NCBI GenBank assembly: GCA_964589785.1
Contig: CAZPUQ010000001.1
Coordinates: 1 to 64,000, forward strand
Source of the DNA: JAGVSR01 sp964589785
GTDB taxonomy: Bacteria > Pseudomonadota > Alphaproteobacteria > Rhizobiales > Hyphomicrobiaceae
Direction of reading: 5' to 3'
Length of the DNA: 64,000 nt
Part shown: in pieces, positions 55,244 through 63,093 of the stretch
How the letters are laid out: every line of letters begins with the position of its first letter
Numbering within the stretch: position 1 is the first letter of the stretch
Made by a program: the position numbers and the translations under genes
Notes under the pieces: generated by a model
What the model saw: only the letters and a program-made list of their open reading frames with translations
The model's database searches: none
Told to the model about the DNA's origin: nothing

Positions 55244-55956
55244 CCGTGGACATCATCAACCAGACCATTCGCGCGATGTGTATTGAGGTCGAGACGCAAG
55301 CATCTGCGGCCCAGAACTGGCAACAGATGGCGGAAGAAGAATTTCTGTACGAAGCGGCGATCTGCATTTTCGGCAGCCAGATGGTGTTCGAGATGGCGGT
55401 AGCAACGGCGGATCGGCTGCGTGAGAAGAATCTGCTCCAGCCTGCGCCGCGCGGACGAAGCGTCCAGGTCATTGAACGAAAGATAGTCGCGGCCCTATCC
55501 GATCCGCTTCCTGTTCCCGCGAGCAATGGGACGCAACGATGGGTTCGACCACGCTTCAAGAACCGGCTGGCGTCCTTGCTGGCCAAGACCATCGTTGAAA
55601 TTTATGGGCGATCTCGAACGATCCGTGGATTTTTGTTCGATGCCCGTAACGCGAGGGAAGCCCGCGAAACCCTGATGCAGCACGTTTGGGGCTTCGGCCC
55701 TAAACAGGCCAGCCTCTTTCTACGCCGTGTTGGTTATTGCGCTGACCTCGCCGTCTTGGATGTCCATGTGTTGGATTATCTGCAACTGGCGCGCGGCCTG
55801 TCGCTGTCGCCCAGCAAGTTAGGCCGCCTCTCGCTCTATGAGGAAATCGAGAACACCTTTCGGGAAATTTCTGCTGACTTCGGCCATTCGATGGGCTGCG
55901 TCGATTTGGCAACTTGGCTGACGATGCGCGTGGCCAAGAAGGAAGCTTTCCTATGA
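55240..55956 (+). CDS. OGG-like HhH DNA glycosylase (Cap11-like)
   Basis: A 238-residue protein with a helix-hairpin-helix glycosylase core. VWGFGPKQASLFLRRVG (149-165) is the hairpin with Lys155. ADLAVLDVHVLDYL (168-181) gives the catalytic-type Asp174. Both key residues of the OGG/AGOG superfamily are kept, so base excision or base binding is plausible; in type IV CBASS the OGG-like partner is Cap11. The start ATGA overlaps the TGT gene stop; an open frame 66 bases further up lies within the TGT gene and is not used. Confidence 0.82.
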   Translation: MTVDIINQTIRAMCIEVETQASAAQNWQQMAEEEFLYEAAICIFGSQMVFEMAVATADRLREKNLLQPAPRGRSVQVIERKIVAALSDPLPVPASNGTQRWVRPRFKNRLASLLAKTIVEIYGRSRTIRGFLFDARNAREARETLMQHVWGFGPKQASLFLRRVGYCADLAVLDVHVLDYLQLARGLSLSPSKLGRLSLYEEIENTFREISADFGHSMGCVDLATWLTMRVAKKEAFL

Positions 55957-56546
55957 GTTTCGTGAACTTGGTTTCCGGTGGCCTTGATTCGACGCTCGTC
56001 GGCGTAATGGCGACGGAGGAAGGCATCGAGCACTTCCCACTGTTCATTGACTACGGACAACGGGCAGCCAACCGGGAATGGGAAACCTGCAAGCTCGTCC
56101 ACGATGCCTTGGGTCTTCCGGCGCCGACAAGGATGGATTTATCGGGTTTCGGGCGCGTTATTGCATCTGGCCTGACCCGCGAAGAACTCGATGTCAAAGG
56201 TGATGCATTCACGCCGGGCCGGAACCTGATGTTCTTGCTGATGGGCAGTGCGTATGCCTATCAGCAAGAAGCGTCGTCAGTGGCCATAGGGCTTCTGGCG
56301 GAGAAATTCAGTCTGTTTCCCGACCAGAAACGGCAGTTCGTGGCGCAAGCAGAAATCACCATCACCGCAGCAATGGGGCGGCAGATCAATGTGCTCACGC
56401 CGCTGATCGAGTTCGGCAAGGCAGACGTGGTCAAGCTGGCGCAGGCTAAGGGCATCACGGGCACCTACTCGTGCCATACTGGAAACTCAGAGCCTTGCGG
56501 ACGGTGCATCGCCTGCTTGGAATTTCAATTCGATAAGGAGAAATGA
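55953..56546 (+). CDS. QueC-like 7-deazaguanine enzyme (Cap9-like)
   Basis: A 197-residue PP-loop enzyme of the QueC family. The ATP loop SGGLDS is at 8-13. FTPGRN (86-91) and LFPDQKRQF (121-129) match QueC. The zinc set C174, C182, C185, C188 (SCHTGNSEPCGRCIAC) is complete. QueC turns 7-carboxy-7-deazaguanine into preQ0; the relative in type IV CBASS, Cap9, is reported to attach a deazaguanine base to a protein N-terminus. No queD, queE or queF lies nearby, so substrate would come from the host pathway. It overlaps the OGG gene by ATGA. Confidence 0.9.
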   Translation: MSFVNLVSGGLDSTLVGVMATEEGIEHFPLFIDYGQRAANREWETCKLVHDALGLPAPTRMDLSGFGRVIASGLTREELDVKGDAFTPGRNLMFLLMGSAYAYQQEASSVAIGLLAEKFSLFPDQKRQFVAQAEITITAAMGRQINVLTPLIEFGKADVVKLAQAKGITGTYSCHTGNSEPCGRCIACLEFQFDKEK

Positions 56547-56547
56547 C

Positions 56548-57048
56548 ATGGGTGGAGGCTCGGGGGGCGGTCTTTCTAGTTCTGATATTAAGCGCCTTGA
56601 GGAACAGGCAAAGCAGAAGCTATCTGAGGCAAAAGGGGATACCAGTCGGCACGTCTTCATCAGCTTCGACCACGAAGATTTGGACGAAGTGCACCTGCTT
56701 CGTGGTCAAGCGAAGAATGACAAAGTTGATTTGCAGTTCGACGACCATTCCGTCAAGGAGCCGTTCGACAGCGCCAACGCTGACTATATTAAGCGTCAAA
56801 TCCGCGAGAAAATCGACCGCTGCTCGGTAACGTTGGTGTACCTCTCCGAAAAAACCGCCTCCAGCAAATGGGTAAACTGGGAGATCGAGGAAAGCATCAA
56901 GCGCGGCAAAGGCGTCATTGGCGTCTACAAGGGGGACAAGGCCCCGACCAGCGTTCCTCCAGCGTTCGGGCAGAACGGCTGCAAGGCCGTAAAGTGGGAA
57001 CACGCCGCCCTGATGAAAGCCATCGAGGATGCAAGCACGAAGAGATAG
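56548..57048 (+). CDS. TIR protein of ThsB/MTH538 type with Gly-rich N-terminus
   Basis: A 166-residue protein. After the unusual start MGGGSGGGLSSSD and a short coiled segment (14-30) comes a TIR-like domain. RHVFISFDHEDLDEVHLLRG (34-53) is the first strand and loop. DRCSVTLVYLSEKTASSKWV (90-109) and NWEIEES give the likely catalytic Glu (Glu112 or Glu114). IGVYKGDKAPTSVPPAF closes the fold. ThsB-type TIR proteins make NAD-derived signals in Thoeris; others deplete NAD. AAGGAG lies 6 bases before the ATG, two bases after the QueC stop. Confidence 0.88.
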   Translation: MGGGSGGGLSSSDIKRLEEQAKQKLSEAKGDTSRHVFISFDHEDLDEVHLLRGQAKNDKVDLQFDDHSVKEPFDSANADYIKRQIREKIDRCSVTLVYLSEKTASSKWVNWEIEESIKRGKGVIGVYKGDKAPTSVPPAFGQNGCKAVKWEHAALMKAIEDASTKR

Positions 57049-57510
57049 CCGGTGAGCGTTCTTGCTGGAGTGATGTCCGGTGACGCTGCCTCAGCAGGAC
57101 GGGTAAGCGCCTCCGCCATCCACCGAAGCTCTTTTGGCCTGCTTTCTCCCGACGCTTGTTTATGATGCGAACACGCTTGTGGCGGGATGGTCGCTGTAGA
57201 GAATCCACGAATTCAGCCTCCTTACCCTGGTGGTATCGCAGTTGGTATGGACTTGGGCCGTGGGTGGAAAGACCAATAGCTACAATGCGAACTCAAGCCT
57301 GTTGACCATCGAGTGGGAGTGAGAAGCGGGGGATGGACCAGTAGGGCCGAACGCGCCGCCTCGGCGATGTCGAAACGGTTTGCACACTTTCATCCACAGC
57401 GCGTCCGCTCGTGGGCCGATTTCCCGTCAGGTGTGCCGCGCCGTCCTTGTTCGCGACAAGTGTTTCTGTAACGCTTGCTGACATCGTCGGCGCAAGCGAG
57501 GCTTCGGAGG
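57049..57510. other. Right end of the element and flanking noncoding DNA
   Basis: No gene is supported. The part up to 57307 holds GTTGGTATGG (57241-57250) and a near copy GGTGGTATCG, matching the arm repeats at the left end. After attR, about 190 bases of chromosomal DNA lead to the sulfotransferase gene, with no clear promoter. Confidence 0.5.
57308..57322 (+). repeat. attR core repeat
   Basis: ATCGAGTGGGAGTGA, an exact copy of the guaA 3' end at 37331-37345, marking the far boundary of the element. Confidence 0.88.
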
Positions 57511-58695
57511 ATGACTGGGAACCGGTTCGGCGTCTTATGGGTCGCCGGCGCGCACCGCAGCGGCACCTCCGCGTTGACCCGGGTCGTCAATCTCTTGGGC
57601 GCAGCGATACCCTCCGATTTGAGTGAGGCCAATGCCTTCAACGTCAAAGGATACTGGGAGCCTCTGCCCCTGGTCCGTTTGAACAACGACCTTCTCGCTC
57701 GGATGGGGGCCACGTGGAACGACTGGCGTCCCGTTTCGGATCCCCTTGAGGCTGATCGGGATGGACGGCTGATGGTGCAGGCCCGCGAATTCCTGCGCGA
57801 CGCTCTCGCAGACCATTCGCTGCTTGTCCTCAAGGACCCCCGCATCTGCAGTCTCATTCCCTTCTGGGAAGACGCCTGCGATCGCGAGACGGTCGCGGCG
57901 AGTTATCTGATCCCGCTGCGGTCTCCGTTCGAGGTGGCGAGGTCCCTTGCGCGACGCGAGAATACGTCCGTTCAGTGGGGCTTGGCGCTATGGCTTCGCA
58001 ATACGCTCGACGCCGAGACCTCCACCCGGAGCAAGCCGCGCTCCTTCACGATCTTCGATGAGCTCCAGAACGATTGGCGTGCTGTCGCGGACCGCATTGC
58101 CTCGCAGCTTCGGCTGCAATGGCCGATGCGGCATGATCCAGCGGTCCAGCGCCACATCCAGGGGTTTCTTGACAAGAGTCTCGTCACGTCGACCAGAACC
58201 AGGGACGAGAACCAGTATCCGACACGTCTCGCGGCACTCGCAGCGGCGGCGTTCGACGCTCAGTTGGCGCTGATCTCCAATCCGCAATCGTTACCGCATC
58301 TTGCGGAGCTCGATCGCATCCGAGGCGAGTTTGATGGCGCCGAACGACGTGCGGGGCCGTTTGAGCGTGAGGAGTGCCTGCCGACTGCCTTCGCACGCGA
58401 GATCGACGAGATGTCCGCGGTCGGCCTGCAAGGCGGTGCGGAGAGGCTGGCGTATGAACTGCAGTTGCTCGGGGTCGAAGCGCACGCCAGGCGGTTGACC
58501 GCCTGCGCCGAGAGCATGGGCGCGCGACCGTACAAATTCGCGCGGCGGCGCCTCGTGGCAACCCTCTACCGGTGGCTGGCACGCCTGGCAATGCTGCCGA
58601 GCGGAGTGCGCGACGCTCTGCGTGCTACGGCCGCAAGGTACGGTGCCGGAAATTCGATCACGGTGCGTTCGAGCGAGCCGCCGCAGGGCGTCTAG
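57511..58695 (+). CDS. Sulfotransferase family protein
   Basis: A 394-residue protein with the P-loop-like PAPS-binding site VAGAHRSGTSALTRVVNLLG near the N-terminus and LLVLKDPRICSLIPFW as the 3'-phosphate element, followed by LIPLRSPFEVARSLARR. These identify a sulfotransferase-like fold; the acceptor, perhaps a glycan or lipid, is unknown. The C-terminal 130 residues are helical and not part of the core. The start is uncertain: GGAGG directly touches the ATG at 57511, and a TTG at 57475 is the alternative. It lies just outside attR and is taken as chromosomal. Confidence 0.78.
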   Translation: MTGNRFGVLWVAGAHRSGTSALTRVVNLLGAAIPSDLSEANAFNVKGYWEPLPLVRLNNDLLARMGATWNDWRPVSDPLEADRDGRLMVQAREFLRDALADHSLLVLKDPRICSLIPFWEDACDRETVAASYLIPLRSPFEVARSLARRENTSVQWGLALWLRNTLDAETSTRSKPRSFTIFDELQNDWRAVADRIASQLRLQWPMRHDPAVQRHIQGFLDKSLVTSTRTRDENQYPTRLAALAAAAFDAQLALISNPQSLPHLAELDRIRGEFDGAERRAGPFEREECLPTAFAREIDEMSAVGLQGGAERLAYELQLLGVEAHARRLTACAESMGARPYKFARRRLVATLYRWLARLAMLPSGVRDALRATAARYGAGNSITVRSSEPPQGV

Positions 58696-58714
58696 CGCAG
58701 TCCTACAGGCGATT

Positions 58715-59290
58715 CTAGTACGTATACCGCTTCCAGGTGACGGTGACGCGCGTGCCGAGCGGAACGCGCGGGTAGAGGTCCAGCACGTCCTCGTTATACA
58801 TGCGGATGCAGCCTTTCGAGACGGCAGTGCCGATTGTCCAGGGCGCGTCCGTCCCGTGAATGCGGTAAGTGGAGGCGCCGAGGTAGAGCGCGCGCACGCC
58901 GAGCGGGTTCTGCGGATGGCCGCCGGGAACATAATGCGGCAGCTTCGGGTTCTCGCGGCGCATCTCGGCCGTCGGCGTCCAGCCCGGGTTGACCGCCTTG
59001 CGCGAGACCGACGTGACGCCGGCCCAACGGCTCTGCTGCCGTGGAACCGCGATCGGATACGAGATGGCGGCACCCTTCTGGTAGACCCAGTAGAGTTTGC
59101 GGTCGCCGAACGAGACGATGATCTGGCGCGGCGCGACGCTGGCGGGGAACGAGATGTTCTCGCGATTGCCGCCGCCCCACAGGAACGACAGGAAATCCTG
59201 GGCGGAGGCGGGCGAGGGGCGCGACGCCAGAGCCGCCACGCTCAGGAGGGCCAGCGCACACAAATGGCGGATCGTCGTCGTCGGCAGCAT
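58715..59290 (-). CDS. L,D-transpeptidase (YkuD family)
   Basis: A 191-residue exported enzyme. A signal peptide (HLCALALLSVAALASRPSPA) is followed by the YkuD domain: APRQIIVSFGDRKLYWVYQK at its start and IHGTDAPWTIGTAVSKGCIR with the catalytic Cys and His near its end, then MYNEDVLDLY. It makes 3-3 cross-links or attaches proteins to peptidoglycan, the main cross-link type in many Hyphomicrobiales. GAGG lies about 9 bases before the ATG at 59290; starts at 59299 and 59314 are possible. Confidence 0.9.
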   Translation of the reverse strand: MLPTTTIRHLCALALLSVAALASRPSPASAQDFLSFLWGGGNRENISFPASVAPRQIIVSFGDRKLYWVYQKGAAISYPIAVPRQQSRWAGVTSVSRKAVNPGWTPTAEMRRENPKLPHYVPGGHPQNPLGVRALYLGASTYRIHGTDAPWTIGTAVSKGCIRMYNEDVLDLYPRVPLGTRVTVTWKRYTY

Positions 59291-59542
59291 GAACGGCATC
59301 CTCGCATCGGTCATGGAAAACGGGAAGGCAGCGGTCAGGCGCCGGAGAGCCGTCCGGCCTGCCTTGAGCCTCATCAAAAAGTGCCGTGAGTTGAACCGTC
59401 CGGCAAGTCGAAGCGGCCCCGAGAGACCGTCTGCCGGCGCAATCGGCGGCGAGGTGTGGCCATCCTGCCGCCCGCCTCCGGAAGGACGGATGGGGGATCG
59501 GAGGTCGAGCCCGGTTCGGGTCGGTCGTCGCTAGGAGAGGGA

Positions 59543-59618
59543 TGGTGCCCAGGGCCGGAATCGAACCAGCGACACTGCGATTTTCAGTCGCATGCTCTAC
59601 CAACTGAGCTACCTGGGC
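59543..59618 (-). tRNA. tRNA-Phe (GAA anticodon)
   Basis: Minus strand. The acceptor GCCCAGG/CCTGGGC is perfect. The anticodon stem TGCGA/TCGCA encloses CTGAAAA, giving anticodon GAA. The T loop TTCGATT is present, and CCA is encoded. Confidence 0.97.
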
Positions 59619-59762
59619 ATTTCCGCCCGGCCGGCCGGCGGCCGCAGGCGAAATCCGGCGTCTTATAGGTGCAGCCGCGCGCCCTTGTCCAGCAGCCTTT
59701 GCGGGCTGCGGCATACCCGACCCGCTTGCGTGCGTGCGGAGGCAAATGCCGTCCTTGCGGCC

Positions 59763-60002
59763 TCACGCCTCGTCGCTGCCCTCCGGCGGGTCGCCGTCCG
59801 CCGGACCGGGCCCGGGACGCGGCAGAGCGGCGTCGTCCGCCGCCTCGAGGCTGGCGCCGGGGATGACGAAGGTCCCCCCGAGCCAGCGAGCGAGATCGAT
59901 GTCGGCGCACCGGCGCGAGCAGAACGGCCGGTGCTCGAGCACCGAGGGCTTGCGGCAGGTCGGGCATCGGGCGGTCCGGCGGGGACCGGTGTCCTTGTCC
60001 AT
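59763..60002 (-). CDS. yacG: DNA gyrase inhibitor YacG
   Basis: A 79-residue zinc protein. The four cysteines are in RCPTCRKPSVLEHRPFCSRRC, with ADIDLARWLGG following, the family signature. YacG binds GyrB and inhibits gyrase in E. coli. The Ala/Pro/Gly-rich tail is typical of alphaproteobacteria. It starts 11 bases after maf, its usual neighbour. Confidence 0.92.
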   Translation of the reverse strand: MDKDTGPRRTARCPTCRKPSVLEHRPFCSRRCADIDLARWLGGTFVIPGASLEAADDAALPRPGPGPADGDPPEGSDEA

Positions 60003-60013
60003 GGCTCGCCCCG

Positions 60014-60760
60014 TCAGTCGCGGTCGGCTTCCGCGGCTCTGACCCAGTTGAAATGGATCGGGAAGCCCTCGCTGACCAACATGCTGACGATTTCGGTCAG
60101 CGGCAGCCCGACGACGTTGGTGTAGGAGCCCTTGATCTTCTGCACGAAGGCCCCGGCCAGGCCCTGGATCGCATAGCCGCCGGCCTTGTCGCGCCACTCG
60201 CGCGAGGCGACGTAGGCTTCGATCTCGGCCTTCGTCAGGTATTTGAACCGCACCTTCGTATCGACGATCTTGGTGCGCAGGCGGTCCTCCGGCGTGATGA
60301 GGCAGACGCCCGTGAGCACCCGGTGCGAGCGGCCCGATAGCCGATTCAGGAACTCGACGGCCTCCTCCACCTGCTGCGGCTTGCCGAAGATCTTGAGGTT
60401 GTTGGTGACGACCGTGTCGGCCGCCAGCACGTAGGCGTCGGCGATATCGCGATCGTTGGCGATCTGGTCGCGGGCCGCCTCGGCCTTGGCGCGGGCAAGC
60501 CGGGCGACGAGCGCGCGCGGCATCTCGCCCTTCCGCGGCGTCTCGTCGATGGTCGCCGGGCGCAGGGCATCGGGCTTGATCCCGGCCTGCTCGAGCAGCA
60601 TGAGCCGGCGGGGGCTGGCGCTGGCAAGCACGAGCTTCGGGCGCGGCGCCACCGACGGCTCGCGGGCGGCCGCCTTTGCGAGCTCCGTGCGCAGCGTTTC
60701 CCGGCGCGGGCTGTCGGTCCGGGACAATGCGGACAGGAGGGCGGATCGGGCAGTCGACAT
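60014..60760 (-). CDS. maf: Maf family nucleotide pyrophosphatase
   Basis: A 248-residue Maf protein that hydrolyses non-canonical or excess nucleoside triphosphates and links to septum control. LVLASASPRRLMLLEQAGI has the SxSPRR phosphate site. YVLAADTVVTNNLKIFGKPQ and YAIQGLAGAFVQKIKGSYTN, then VVGLPL, complete the family pattern. The first 42 residues before LVLASASPRR are an unusual extension; a later start is possible. It forms an operon with yacG. Confidence 0.92.
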   Translation of the reverse strand: MSTARSALLSALSRTDSPRRETLRTELAKAAAREPSVAPRPKLVLASASPRRLMLLEQAGIKPDALRPATIDETPRKGEMPRALVARLARAKAEAARDQIANDRDIADAYVLAADTVVTNNLKIFGKPQQVEEAVEFLNRLSGRSHRVLTGVCLITPEDRLRTKIVDTKVRFKYLTKAEIEAYVASREWRDKAGGYAIQGLAGAFVQKIKGSYTNVVGLPLTEIVSMLVSEGFPIHFNWVRAAEADRD

Positions 60761-61018
60761 CCGGGACGGGCTCCGGTTCGCTTCGGTTCGAGCGGGCCTC
60801 TATAGCACGGGCCGGCCGCGAGTTGACCACGCTCCGGGCGCCTCGCGCGGCCTGTCCCGGCCGAAACAGCAGGCCAACCCGGCCGGCGGGAAAAGTCGGC
60901 CCCGGCGTCGTACCATGCGGCCGGGCGCGAGGTAGGATGGCGCAATGTAGAATGAAGGGCGGCGTGTTGCGCCGACTCGTCAATCCACCGATAAATCCGG
61001 GCTGGTGCGGAGGGTGAG

Positions 61019-61714
61019 ATGTCCAAGGATGTCCTCGTCGAGATGCTGGGGAAAACTCATCTGTTCGGCTCGCTCGACCTCGGCGAGCGCCGCAGCGTGG
61101 CACTCGAGATGCGCGAGGTGCACTACGACGCCGGGCAGATCGTGTTCGGCCGTGGCGATCCGGGCCGCGACATCTACCTCGTCGCGAACGGTCGCGTCCG
61201 CCTGTCGGTGCTGACGCCCGAGGGCCGCGAGCTGTCGTTCGCCCACGCGGAGCCCGGTCAGATCTTCGGGGAGATCGCCGTGCTCGACGGCGGGCTCAGG
61301 ACGGCCGATGCGACGGCGGTGTCGAAGGTCGTCGCGCAGACGCTGTCCAAGGGCGCGCTCATGCGGCTGATCGAGTCCCGCGCCACGGTGCGCGAGGCGG
61401 TCATTCGTTTTCTTTGCAACCGCCTGCGCGAGGCCGACCAGCAACTCGAAGGCATTGCGCTCTATCCGATCGAGGTGCGGCTGGCGCGCTTCTTCCTCGC
61501 CGCCGCGCGGCAGAAGGCGGGCGCCGCCATCGGCGACCGCGTGACGATCGACCTGCCGATCTCGCAGAGCGAACTCGCCCTCCTGATCGGCGCCAGCCGG
61601 CCGAAGGTGAACGCCGCGCTGGCGCTCCTGGAGGACGGCGGTGCCATCGAGCGCAGGGAGCGCACGTTCGTCTGCGACATCGAGGAGCTCGAAAACATCG
61701 CCGGCGCCGCGTGA
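61019..61714 (+). CDS. Crp/Fnr family transcription regulator
   Basis: A 231-residue regulator. The N-terminal cyclic-nucleotide-type domain has IYLVANGRVRLSVLTPEGRE and PGQIFGEIAVLDGGLRTADA, close to the cAMP phosphate-binding cassette (FGEIAxL...RTA). The C-terminal winged helix has LPISQSELALLIGASRPKVN. No iron-sulphur cysteines are seen, so it is Crp-like rather than Fnr-like. A class III adenylate cyclase gene begins 55 bases downstream, so cAMP is a likely ligand. Confidence 0.92.
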   Translation: MSKDVLVEMLGKTHLFGSLDLGERRSVALEMREVHYDAGQIVFGRGDPGRDIYLVANGRVRLSVLTPEGRELSFAHAEPGQIFGEIAVLDGGLRTADATAVSKVVAQTLSKGALMRLIESRATVREAVIRFLCNRLREADQQLEGIALYPIEVRLARFFLAAARQKAGAAIGDRVTIDLPISQSELALLIGASRPKVNAALALLEDGGAIERRERTFVCDIEELENIAGAA

Positions 61715-61769
61715 GGCGGCGCGTGGCATCCGCCGGCGGCCGGGCCACGCGTCCGACAGGGACCGACGC

Positions 61770-63083
61770 ATGATCGAGGCGTTGCAACGTAGCCTGCGGC
61801 CGATCCGGGACGGCATCGCCTCAATCGGCGAGCTGCCGTTTGTCGCGGCGGTCGGCGCGCACATTGGGTGGCTGGCGGAAGCCGGCACCGCGGGCTATCC
61901 CCCCGACGTCAAGCGCCGGCTGATGATCCTCAACCTCATCGCCTACCTCATCGTTGCCACGACCCTGATCTACGCGATCCAGTACGCCTTCCTGGATTAC
62001 GAGCGCTACAAGGCGATCGTCTGGATCAATGTCGCGCTCGTCTTCGCGGCGCTCGCCGTGCCGTTCGCGCATCGCTTGAGTGACATCGCAGGCGCGCTCA
62101 TCATCGTCGTCTCGGAGTGGATTGCGCTGATTGCCTTCGCGATGCTGCTCGGCAACACGGCCGGCGTCCAGCTCCAGTATTTCGTCGGCGCGGCGGCTCC
62201 GTTCGTGGTCCTCGGACTGAAGCGGCTGTGGCTCATCGTGCCCGTCATCCTCTCGGGCCTGGCGCTGCATCTCGCCGCCTGGTTCTGGTATCCGCCCGCG
62301 CACGCGCTCATCAAGGCGGACCAGCAGGTGATCGACAGCATCTACGTGCAGGCGGCCATCACCACCGCCGGCCTCATCGCCGCCTCCGTCTACTACGCCT
62401 TCCGGCTCGCCGAGAGCGCGAAGGCGGAGACCGACCGGCTTCTGCGCAACATCCTCCCCGATGCCGTCGTGGAGAGGCTGAAGGCGCGCCCCGACGATCC
62501 CGTCTCCGATCAATTTGACGATGCCTCGGTCCTCTTTGCGGACATCTCCGGCTTCGTGGCGCTCGCCCGCACGCTCGGCGCCCGCCAGACCGTCGCGCTC
62601 CTCAACGAGATCGTCACGGCGTTCGATGCGCTGGCGCGGGCGCACGGTGTGGAGAAGATCAAGACGATCGGCGACGCCTACATGGTTGCCTCGGGGGTGC
62701 CCGAATGGCGCCACGACCATCTCCTGCGACTCGCGCGCATGGGGCTCGATATGCATCGCACGCTGGCGCGCATCGCGGCCGAGCAGGGCGTGGCGCTCGC
62801 CATGCGCATCGGCATTGCGTCGGGGCCCGTGATGGCGGGCGTCATCGGCCGGCAGAAGTTCACCTACGACGTCTGGGGCGATGCGGTGAACCTCGCCGCC
62901 CGGCTGGAGAATCTGTCCGTTCCGGGCCGTATCCTCGTGTGCACCCGGTGCAAGAGCATCCTGGAGCATGAGTTCGAGTTCGAGAGCCGCGGCCAGGTCG
63001 ACATCAAAGGCGTGGGCCTGCAGGAGACCTGGTTCCTCGTCGAGCCGTCCTCCGGTGGCGATGCGCGCCAGGCGGCGGCCTAG
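61770..63083 (+). CDS. Class III adenylate cyclase, membrane type
   Basis: A 437-residue protein. Six hydrophobic helices (about 50-215) form the membrane part, followed by a short linker and the cyclase domain (about 235-425). Metal residues are in ASVLFADISGFVALA, and the adenine-type Lys is in VEKIKTIGDAYMVASG. FTYDVWGDAVNLAARLEN carries the second specificity Asp and the transition-state Asn/Arg. All catalytic positions look intact, so it should make cAMP. It directly follows a Crp-like regulator gene. Confidence 0.92.
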   Translation: MIEALQRSLRPIRDGIASIGELPFVAAVGAHIGWLAEAGTAGYPPDVKRRLMILNLIAYLIVATTLIYAIQYAFLDYERYKAIVWINVALVFAALAVPFAHRLSDIAGALIIVVSEWIALIAFAMLLGNTAGVQLQYFVGAAAPFVVLGLKRLWLIVPVILSGLALHLAAWFWYPPAHALIKADQQVIDSIYVQAAITTAGLIAASVYYAFRLAESAKAETDRLLRNILPDAVVERLKARPDDPVSDQFDDASVLFADISGFVALARTLGARQTVALLNEIVTAFDALARAHGVEKIKTIGDAYMVASGVPEWRHDHLLRLARMGLDMHRTLARIAAEQGVALAMRIGIASGPVMAGVIGRQKFTYDVWGDAVNLAARLENLSVPGRILVCTRCKSILEHEFEFESRGQVDIKGVGLQETWFLVEPSSGGDARQAAA

Positions 63084-63093
63084 CTCGCCGGCC

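Larger units (their letters stand above)
37331..57322. mobile_element. Integrative mobilizable element in guaA
   Basis: About 20 kb bounded by an exact 15-bp direct repeat whose left copy is the 3' end of guaA. It carries a tyrosine integrase right beside guaA, an AlpA-like gene, traA-oriT-traC-traD, and defence cargo. No type IV secretion genes are present, so it is mobilizable rather than self-transmissible. The cargo from 45 to 57 kb is visibly less GC-rich than the host genes. Confidence 0.9.

Noticed and set aside
53766..57048. Calling the locus a complete type IV CBASS
   Set aside because: No CD-NTase (cyclase) gene is present in the operon or elsewhere in the element, so the label would be wrong even though three ancillary families match.
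57511..58695. Sulfotransferase as cargo of the island
   Set aside because: It lies outside the exact attR repeat, so it is counted as chromosome.
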